Under the pieces are notes generated by a model. It did not search any database. It saw only the letters and a program-made list of their open reading frames with translations, and was not told the origin of the DNA. Shown one piece after another: positions 14,815 to 20,588 of a stretch of 20,588 nt of DNA (its first letter is position 1; every line of letters begins with the position of its first letter). The translations under genes were made by a program, and so were the position numbers. The stretch spans positions 1 through 20,588 of the forward strand of contig CAXQNK010000099.1 of NCBI GenBank assembly GCA_964225175.1, given 5' to 3'. This stretch comes from WTJD01 sp964225175. GTDB taxonomy: Bacteria; Pseudomonadota; Gammaproteobacteria; Xanthomonadales; SZUA-36.

Positions 14815-16977
14815 GTGACTGCTCATGTCATCACTCGAAGAAGCTTCCTGAGAGCCGCTGGTATCTCCGCGGGAGGCCTTGCAGTGGGCGTGACTTTGCC
14901 GTTTGGCAGCTGGGCCGATTCCTCCGCCGAAATCGAACTCACGGCATTCGTGCATATTGCACCAAGTGGAGACACAACGATTTACTGCGGCCGCTGTGAG
15001 ATGGGGCAAGGTATCGCGACCGCACTGCCCGCAGCCGTAGCGGACGAACTCGAAGCCGATTGGGACCGCGTACAGGTGCTTCAGGCAGATGGCAATGAGT
15101 CGAAATTCGGGCCCCAGGCGACCGGCGGATCCAACAGCATTAACCAGATGTTCGTGCCCATGCGAGAGGCTGGCGCCGCCGCGCGGGAAATGCTCGTCTC
15201 AGCAGCGGCGCGGCGATGGGGACTTGCTGAAGCAGACTGTTACGCTGAAATTCACTTCATTCGCAATCGGGTCGATGCGCGTCGCCTGCCCTTCGGCGAA
15301 CTTGTCGAGGAGGCCTCTAAGTTACCTGTACCTCGCAAGCCAGGCCTTAAACAGCCCGCCGACTGGCGATACATCGGCAAGCCCATGCCGTCGAGAGATT
15401 TGTCCAGCATTGTCACGGGTCAGCGAATTTTCGGGGCCGATACGCGCGTGCCCGGCATGAAATACGCGGCCATCAGGCATGTGCCTGTCATGGGTGGTTC
15501 TGTTCGCCAGTACGATGCGGATGCGGCTCGAGCCATGCCTGGAGTGGCGGACATCATTCTCATCCCTCGATTCAAAAGCCCATACGGCTCCGTGGGAGGG
15601 ATTGCCGTAATCGCTGACAGCACCTGGCGGGCACAAAAGGCGCTCGATCAGGTGCAGATCGATTGGGATGCCGGGACTCACGGCAGCTACGATACAGAAC
15701 AGTACAAGAGACAACTTGTCGAAAACGTTGAACAACCCGGCGAGGTCACCCATGAGCGCGGCGACCTGCGCATTGCGCAAGACAAGGCGACCAAGCGCTA
15801 TTCAGCAAGCTATGTCTGCGCCCACCTTTCGCACTCACCCATGGAGCCCATGTCCAGCACGGTATGGGTCAGGGAAACCAGCTGCGAGGTTTGGGCGTCA
15901 ACACAGGACCCGGCATCGATTCAGCGGACCCTTGCGGCATTCCTCGGCATGGAACCTGATGATGTGACCGTTCACGTGATGATTTCAGGCGGAGCATTTG
16001 GCAGGAAGTTCAAGTGTGATTATGTCCAGGAAGCTGCAGCATGCTCGAAGGCCGTGGGCGCGCCGGTACACCTCACGTGGTCACGAGAAGAGGACACGCG
16101 AACCGGATATTACCACTCCATCAGCGCGCAGCACATCGAAGCCACGATGGACGACGATGGCACGGTCACAGGGTGGCTTCAACGGGTCGCGTTTCCATCC
16201 ATTTCATCCACATTCGATGCCCGCGTGACAAAGCCAACCAAGAACGATTTGAGTTCGCTCTGGGATCATCCGTACGGCATTGCCAACCTGCGCATTGAAT
16301 CGGCGTCTGCGCCGGCCCACACGCGAATCGGCTGGTATCGTGCGGTTTATGCAATATTTTACGGCTTCGCCGTCAATGTATTTACCGATGAGTTGGCGGC
16401 CAGGGCAGGCATCGATCCACTGGAATTCTACCGTAGGCTCTATTCAGACAACGGCGTCAGCGAACTGAAGGAGAAAGCTGAGCGTTCATTGAGCGTGCTG
16501 GAACTGGCCGCAGCAAAAGCAGGCTGGGGTAAGTCGCTGCCGAAGGGTCACGGCCTCGGGCTCGCCGTTCATCACAGCTTCGAATCGTACATCGCCATGG
16601 TCGTTCACGCGCAAGTCACTGACGATAACATCAAGGTTCACCGAGTGGACTGTGCTGTCGACTGTGGCCTGGTGCTCAATCCCGACCAGGCCACGGCGCA
16701 AATGGAAGGTGCTGTCATCATGGGGCTCTCACTCGCGCTGAACACGGAGATCTCCTTCAAAGACGGGGCCGTGGTGAATTCGAATTTTCATGATTACCCG
16801 GTTTTGCGCATCCCCGAAGCCCCGCCGGAGATACATGTGCACTTTACCTACACAGGCGCGCGACCCACCGGATTGGGCGAACCAGGCGTTCCGACCCTTG
16901 CACCCGCACTCGTTAATGCCGTGTTTGCAGCAAGCGGGAAACGTTATCGGAACCTCCCCATCAGACCCCTGAGCTGA
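14815..16977 (+). CDS. Molybdopterin-binding subunit of a xanthine-dehydrogenase-family hydroxylase (IorB-like), Tat-exported
   Basis: A 720-residue molybdenum hydroxylase subunit, partner of the preceding 2Fe-2S protein. The N-terminus has a Tat signal, TRRSFLRAAG (Arg8-Arg9), and a hydrophobic stretch ending near SWA-DS at residue 34. Cofactor and catalytic motifs include MGQG (63-66), GGAFGRK (392-398) and the active-site Glu689 in GLGEPG near the C-terminus. These enzymes hydroxylate aldehydes or N-heterocycles using water-derived oxygen and pass electrons through the small subunit. No FAD subunit is encoded here, as in IorAB, so electrons probably go to a respiratory acceptor. The GTG at 14815 is chosen because AGGA lies 8 bases upstream and the Tat motif falls near residue 7. 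A GTG at 14785 would overlap the previous gene by 29 bases. No terminator is evident after it. Confidence 0.92.
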   Translation: MTAHVITRRSFLRAAGISAGGLAVGVTLPFGSWADSSAEIELTAFVHIAPSGDTTIYCGRCEMGQGIATALPAAVADELEADWDRVQVLQADGNESKFGPQATGGSNSINQMFVPMREAGAAAREMLVSAAARRWGLAEADCYAEIHFIRNRVDARRLPFGELVEEASKLPVPRKPGLKQPADWRYIGKPMPSRDLSSIVTGQRIFGADTRVPGMKYAAIRHVPVMGGSVRQYDADAARAMPGVADIILIPRFKSPYGSVGGIAVIADSTWRAQKALDQVQIDWDAGTHGSYDTEQYKRQLVENVEQPGEVTHERGDLRIAQDKATKRYSASYVCAHLSHSPMEPMSSTVWVRETSCEVWASTQDPASIQRTLAAFLGMEPDDVTVHVMISGGAFGRKFKCDYVQEAAACSKAVGAPVHLTWSREEDTRTGYYHSISAQHIEATMDDDGTVTGWLQRVAFPSISSTFDARVTKPTKNDLSSLWDHPYGIANLRIESASAPAHTRIGWYRAVYAIFYGFAVNVFTDELAARAGIDPLEFYRRLYSDNGVSELKEKAERSLSVLELAAAKAGWGKSLPKGHGLGLAVHHSFESYIAMVVHAQVTDDNIKVHRVDCAVDCGLVLNPDQATAQMEGAVIMGLSLALNTEISFKDGAVVNSNFHDYPVLRIPEAPPEIHVHFTYTGARPTGLGEPGVPTLAPALVNAVFAASGKRYRNLPIRPLS

Positions 16978-17079
16978 GCGGTCAAAAATCGCATGAACAG
17001 GAGTGATGACACCGCTGGATAACCGGTATCCGCCTACTTTTCGGTGACACAGGCAACTTGAGCTGCTGAACCATTATCT

Positions 17080-17114
17080 TTGCCTATCGAAAGCATAAAA
17101 ACTATCAATTCGAT
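17080..17114 (+). promoter_or_regulatory. katG: Candidate katG promoter with an inverted repeat over it
   Basis: TTGCCT (17080-17085) and TATCAA (17103-17108) are 17 bases apart, a plausible sigma-70 promoter (4/6 each). The inverted repeat ATCGAA (17086-17091) / TTCGAT (17109-17114) brackets the spacer and the -10. CTATC recurs at 17084, 17102 and 17137. The leader from about 17115 to the ATG is about 70 bases. No good OxyR tetrad could be fitted by eye. The rest of the 206-bp gap (16978-17183) has a 5-bp dyad GGATA-N5-TATCC at 17017-17031 and no gene. Confidence 0.4.
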
Positions 17115-17183
17115 TTTCGTCTCGCTTCGCGGTTAACTATCGTCTCGGGCGTTTCTTGTTGATTAACGCCAAGGAGAAAACAC

Positions 17184-19466
17184 ATGTTTAGCAAAAGTAT
17201 TTTGACAGCTGTAATCGCAACCACCGTTGCGACAGCTGCGCTGACGGAAACGGTTTCCGCAGCCGGTGAGCCGAGGTCCAATCGGTTCTGGTGGCCAGAA
17301 CAGGTCGCCCTGAGCCCACTGCGGCGACAAGGGGCCGAGTCGAATCCAATGGGTGCTGACTTTGACTACGCCGCCGAATTTGCCGGTTTGGACCTTGCCG
17401 AGGTCAAGGCGGATATTGCCTCGATAATGACCGACTCGCAGGACTGGTGGCCCGCCGATTACGGACACTACGGCCCTTTTTTCATCCGCATGGCATGGCA
17501 CAGCGCCGGCACTTACCGCGTTGCTGACGGCCGCGGAGGCGCTGCGGGCGGACAGATGCGTTTTGAGCCCCTGAACAGCTGGCCTGACAATGCAAACCTG
17601 GACAAGGCACGCCGCCTACTGTGGCCCGTGAAACAGAAATACGGACGTCAGTTGAGCTGGGCGGACTTGATGGTGCTGACCGGAAACGTGGCGCTGGAAT
17701 CCATGGGCTTCAAAACCTTCGGATTTGCCGGCGGTCGGGAGGACGACTGGGAAGCTGACCTCGTTTACTGGGGTCCAGAGGCTGAATTCCTTGCTGACGA
17801 GCGATACAGCGGGGACCGTGAATTACAAAAACCATTGGCCGCCGTGCAAATGGGTTTGATCTACGTGAACCCGGAAGGCCCGAATGGTAACCCGGACCCG
17901 CTCGCCGCAGCCCGCGATATCCGTGAAACATTCGGACGGATGGCCATGAACGACGAGGAAACTGTCGCACTTATCGCAGGCGGACACACGTTCGGCAAAG
18001 CCCACGGCGCTGCCAAGCCGGCGGACTGCGTGGATGTCGAACCTGCTGCTGCAGACATTGAAGCACAGGGTTTCGGCTGGAAAAACAGCTGTGGCAGCGG
18101 CAAGGGCGCTGAAACGATAACCAGCGGCCTTGAGGGTGCCTGGACGGTCACGCCCACGCAGTGGAGCATGAACTACCTGCAGAACCTGTTCGCTTTTGAA
18201 TGGGTCCAAAGCCGCAGCCCCGCAGGGGCCATACAGTGGATCCCCAGCGAAGAAAGCGCGTCCAACCTGGTGCCGGATGCCTTTGACCCATCCAAACGCC
18301 ATGCGCCGATCATGTTCACGACGGACCTTTCTTTGAAGTTCGACCCCAGCTATCGGGACATATCGCAACGCTTCCTGGACAACCCCGCGGAATTTGAATT
18401 GGCTTTTGCCAAGGCCTGGTTCAAACTCACCCATCGCGACATGGGCCCGCGCGCCCGCTACGTGGGGGACGAGGTTCCCGAGACCATACTGACGTGGCAA
18501 GACCCGGTTCCGGAAGTGGATCACCCACTTGTGGATGATGACGATGTGGCTGAGCTCAAAGCGGCCATTCTCGACACTCAGCTCACGGTCTCCGAGTTGG
18601 TCAGAACCGCATGGGCGTCCGCCTCGACCTTCCGTGGAACTGACATGCGTGGCGGTGCCAACGGAGCACGGATCCGGCTTGCACCGCAGCGAGACTGGGA
18701 CGTCAATGATACGGCAGAGCTCGAAAAGGTCCTGTCTGCACTGGAGCAGGTGCAGGCGGATTTCAATGCATCCCAGCGACGCGGCAAGCGCATTTCCCTC
18801 GCGGACATGATTGTGCTTGGTGGCGCCGCTGCGATCGAGCAGGCGGCACGCAGCGGCGGCTACGAGCTGACTGTACCATTCGTCCCCGGTCGCACCGATG
18901 CGAGCCAGGAACAAACGGACCTGGCCTCGTTCGCGGCACTGGAGCCTTCGGCGGATGCGTTCAGGAACTACTTCAGCGAGGGCAATTATCGTTCACCGAC
19001 CAGCATGCTGGTTGAAAAATCCAGCCTGCTGAACCTGACCGTTCCGGAAATGGCTGTCCTGGTGGGTGGCATGCGCGCACTCAACGCCAATGCGGACGGC
19101 TCCAGCCACGGAATTCTGACCACGCGCCCCGGAACGCTGAGCACTGACTTCTATGCCAACCTGCTGGACATGTCTGTGCAATGGACCAAGTCGAGTGATA
19201 CAGAGGGCCTTTACATCGGTCACGATCGCGACAGCATGGAGCAGGTGTGGACAGCGACCCCGGTCGATCTGGTGTTCGGCTCCCACGCGGAATTGCGCTC
19301 GATATCAGAGCTCTACGCGGCTCGGGACGGCTCGGAGCCATTCATGCGAGACTTCGTCGAAGCATGGACCAAGGTCATGACCCTGGATCGGTTCGACGTC
19401 GATACCTCAGCGCACACCATCGCGCTGAAAAAACTGCCAGAGAATGCGCCGAACATGGCGCCATGA
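17184..19466 (+). CDS. katG: Catalase-peroxidase KatG with N-terminal signal peptide
   Basis: A 760-residue bifunctional heme catalase-peroxidase that removes hydrogen peroxide. The distal heme pocket is RMAWHSAGT with Arg102, Trp105 and His106. The Met-Tyr-Trp crosslink partners are Trp105, Tyr227 (LIYVNPEGPNG) and Met253. The proximal ligand is His268 in GGHTFGKAHG, with Trp320 nearby. Both the active N-terminal and the inactive C-terminal peroxidase-like domains are complete. Residues 1-27 form a signal-peptide-like leader (MFSKSILTAVIATTVATAAL, then VSAAG). This predicts a periplasmic enzyme, unlike the usual cytoplasmic KatG but like E. coli O157 KatP. The ATG follows AAGGAG by 7 bases. 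It is a single gene with a terminator of its own. Confidence 0.96.
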   Translation: MFSKSILTAVIATTVATAALTETVSAAGEPRSNRFWWPEQVALSPLRRQGAESNPMGADFDYAAEFAGLDLAEVKADIASIMTDSQDWWPADYGHYGPFFIRMAWHSAGTYRVADGRGGAAGGQMRFEPLNSWPDNANLDKARRLLWPVKQKYGRQLSWADLMVLTGNVALESMGFKTFGFAGGREDDWEADLVYWGPEAEFLADERYSGDRELQKPLAAVQMGLIYVNPEGPNGNPDPLAAARDIRETFGRMAMNDEETVALIAGGHTFGKAHGAAKPADCVDVEPAAADIEAQGFGWKNSCGSGKGAETITSGLEGAWTVTPTQWSMNYLQNLFAFEWVQSRSPAGAIQWIPSEESASNLVPDAFDPSKRHAPIMFTTDLSLKFDPSYRDISQRFLDNPAEFELAFAKAWFKLTHRDMGPRARYVGDEVPETILTWQDPVPEVDHPLVDDDDVAELKAAILDTQLTVSELVRTAWASASTFRGTDMRGGANGARIRLAPQRDWDVNDTAELEKVLSALEQVQADFNASQRRGKRISLADMIVLGGAAAIEQAARSGGYELTVPFVPGRTDASQEQTDLASFAALEPSADAFRNYFSEGNYRSPTSMLVEKSSLLNLTVPEMAVLVGGMRALNANADGSSHGILTTRPGTLSTDFYANLLDMSVQWTKSSDTEGLYIGHDRDSMEQVWTATPVDLVFGSHAELRSISELYAARDGSEPFMRDFVEAWTKVMTLDRFDVDTSAHTIALKKLPENAPNMAP

Positions 19467-19478
19467 GGCATCTGAACT

Positions 19479-19501
19479 GACCCCGGGTCATCCCCGGGGT
19501 C
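19479..19501. repeat. GC-rich 9-bp hairpin after katG (no T-run)
   Basis: GACCCCGGG (19479-19487) and CCCGGGGTC (19493-19501) are perfect inverted copies with a TCATC loop. Only ATTGATC follows, so by itself it is not a typical intrinsic terminator. It sits 12 bp before the true terminator and may protect the mRNA 3' end or assist termination. Confidence 0.8.
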
Positions 19502-19512
19502 ATTGATCAAAC

Positions 19513-19541
19513 GGCGGCGTCCCTGACGCCGCCATTTTTTT
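19513..19541 (+). terminator. katG: Intrinsic terminator of katG
   Basis: GGCGGCGTC (19513-19521) and GACGCCGCC (19525-19533) form a perfect 9-bp stem with loop CCT. An A and then seven T (19535-19541) follow. It lies 46 bp after the katG stop and 42 bp before the stop of the convergent methyltransferase. On the minus strand the flank is less T-rich, so it works mainly for katG. Confidence 0.9.
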
Positions 19542-19583
19542 GATGTTCACACACCCGCTAAAATCTTCCGGGCTTATGTCAGT

Positions 19584-20333
19584 TCAAGGCGTGTTTCCGG
19601 GATAACTGGACTCCAAGCGAATGCGCTGGATACATTCTCGCCAACTCCATCGTGAATAATCGATCGCCCGCACTTTTCGAGCAAGAACGCAGGAGTGGAC
19701 GTACAAGCTGTATACAGGATCGCCCACCTTGCTCGCTTTGGCGTCATATGAAAACCGCCCGACGATCGGGTTCTCCAGACCCGAATCCAGGATCTCAAAT
19801 CCCAATTCAGGACAAAACAGGTTTTTGAGCGCAAGTTCATTGAACTGGAAAAAATGCCACGGGTATTCATGCTCACTGTGCGAAAAGTGGGTTTCGATTC
19901 CCACGATACCTCCCACTTTGAGAATCTTCGCAATCTCCTCGACGACCAGCCAAGGCATGGCCAAGTGCTCAAAAACTGCTGTCGAATACACGTAATCGAT
20001 GCTGTCATGGTCAATGTAATCAGCCAGCAAGTGCGCATCACCCACAACGTCCACATTCGGACCCGCGATGATATCGAAACCGCAATAATTGGCCAGCGGG
20101 ACCTGTTTGCGCACCAGCGTAGGGCCCGTGACTTCCCGTGACCCTATTTCAAGAAATTCGCAACCCTGAAAATTGGCATGTGCATGAAAGTATTCCTGGT
20201 GAGCATTGTGAGTAAAGAACCTGGGCTTTGCCTCGAGATATCCCCTTCGCCCGCGCGTACCCGGAGGGAAATCGTACAGTTGGCGGTCCTTCTCTGACGC
20301 TGTACCAATAATCGATGGATCTTTTCCTCTCAT
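19584..20333 (-). CDS. Class I SAM-dependent methyltransferase, substrate unknown
   Basis: A 249-residue protein with a Rossmann-type methyltransferase core. Motif I is FLEIGSR (60-66); the acidic residue for SAM ribose is probably Asp87 in GFDI. DVVGDAHLL (95-103) and DYVYSTAVFEHL (113-124) follow, then EEIAKILKVGGIVGIET, the usual strand-4 and post-motif region. This is the Methyltransf_11-like pattern seen in small-molecule and polysaccharide-tailoring enzymes. No signal peptide is present. The ATG is preceded by AGGAGG 12 bases upstream, slightly long spacing. The C-terminal 60 residues show no known domain. It is convergent with katG. No sugar or lipid biosynthesis gene is in the window, so its pathway is unknown. 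Confidence 0.82.
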   Translation of the reverse strand: MRGKDPSIIGTASEKDRQLYDFPPGTRGRRGYLEAKPRFFTHNAHQEYFHAHANFQGCEFLEIGSREVTGPTLVRKQVPLANYCGFDIIAGPNVDVVGDAHLLADYIDHDSIDYVYSTAVFEHLAMPWLVVEEIAKILKVGGIVGIETHFSHSEHEYPWHFFQFNELALKNLFCPELGFEILDSGLENPIVGRFSYDAKASKVGDPVYSLYVHSCVLARKVRAIDYSRWSWRECIQRIRLESSYPGNTP

Positions 20334-20413
20334 TCTTTTTCAAAGCCTCCTGTCAGGCCTCATCGTTGAGTGACCGAGTGTCTCGGGACCCTTGATCTCG
20401 CATTCAGGATTTC

Positions 20414-20441
20414 AAGTTATCACCAGAACATTGCAAGTCAA
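20414..20441 (-). promoter_or_regulatory. Possible promoter of the methyltransferase gene
   Basis: On the minus strand, TTGACT (20441-20436) and TGATAACTT (20422-20414), an extended -10 with a TAACTT hexamer, are 16 bases apart. The -35 is good (5/6); the -10 hexamer is weak (3/6). The remaining sequence to 20588 holds a GGTTAACC palindrome (20451-20458) and a second TTGACT on the minus strand. I see no gene in 20334-20588. Confidence 0.35.
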
Positions 20442-20588
20442 GCGAACAGGGGTTAACCAAACCATTGAAATAAGTCAAGGATGCGCATTGGCTTAACTGG
20501 AGGAATATTCGCAGCAAGCAAGCCGCGATTTGCGTTGATTGCAACTCAAACACCTTCGAGGCCCCGGGGCTGCGGCGATCAGGACCCC

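Noticed and set aside
17080..17142. Classical OxyR site upstream of katG
   Set aside because: The ATAG-N7-CTAT tetrad spacing could not be fitted; only loose CTATC boxes and a dyad are present.
17823..18914. Long open frame on the minus strand (363 codons)
   Set aside because: It lies fully inside katG, has no SD and no recognisable domain. KatG motifs in the plus frame are complete, so this is a coding shadow.
1..20588. CRISPR array, insertion sequence, prophage or defence-system genes
   Set aside because: No regularly spaced repeats, transposase, integrase or nuclease-like frames were seen by reading; every long frame is assigned to a metabolic, envelope or unknown membrane gene.

Overview
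The window looks like a chromosomal segment of an aerobic, probably marine, heterotrophic gammaproteobacterium. The basis is a proteorhodopsin of the green-light proton-pump type, moderately high GC, GTG starts beside clear Shine-Dalgarno (SD) sequences, and a gene set (LysE exporter, pirin, KatG, penicillin-acylase lipoprotein, Tat-exported molybdenum hydroxylase) common in marine Gammaproteobacteria. The taxonomic placement is inference. There are no tRNA or rRNA genes, no CRISPR array, no insertion sequence and no prophage genes.

Layout. Positions 1-2834 hold two convergent one-carbon genes: the C-terminal part of a dimethylglycine/sarcosine-dehydrogenase-like protein (GcvT domain) and an MttB-family corrinoid methyltransferase. 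Their stop codons share the bases CTAG. Positions 3011-4607 hold divergent pirin and LysE-family exporter genes. Positions 4745-7798 form a minus-strand group: an apparently frameshifted AsmA/DUF748-like remnant, then an exported PQQ-dependent sugar dehydrogenase, then an exported beta-lactamase-family serine hydrolase. Positions 7964-10420 hold two small integral membrane proteins of unknown function on either side of a membrane-anchored alpha/beta hydrolase. Positions 10445-12868 encode a large penicillin/AHL-acylase-type Ntn-hydrolase lipoprotein.

The proteorhodopsin gene (13046-13750) is divergent from the acylase. It is a compact single-gene unit with an extended -10 promoter candidate and a near-perfect intrinsic terminator. 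A cysteine-rich zinc-ribbon protein follows. Positions 14349-16977 encode a two-subunit molybdenum hydroxylase (2Fe-2S subunit plus Tat-exported Mo subunit). Positions 17184-19466 encode a KatG catalase-peroxidase with an N-terminal signal peptide, followed by tandem hairpins. A minus-strand SAM methyltransferase closes the window, and its 5' flank (20334-20588) shows no gene.

How the parts fit together. Many products are predicted to act in the envelope or periplasm: PQQ dehydrogenase, serine hydrolase, acylase lipoprotein, Mo-hydroxylase and KatG. The rhodopsin can add light-driven proton motive force to this oxidative heterotrophic life. The retinal-synthesis genes it needs are not in the window. 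The methylamine/betaine genes suggest use of methylated osmolytes. I see no clear novel multi-gene defence or mobile system. The items most worth a second look are the isolated rhodopsin unit with its TCACAA direct repeats, the MttB/GcvT convergent pair, the broken DUF748-like gene and the exported KatG with a dyad over its promoter.
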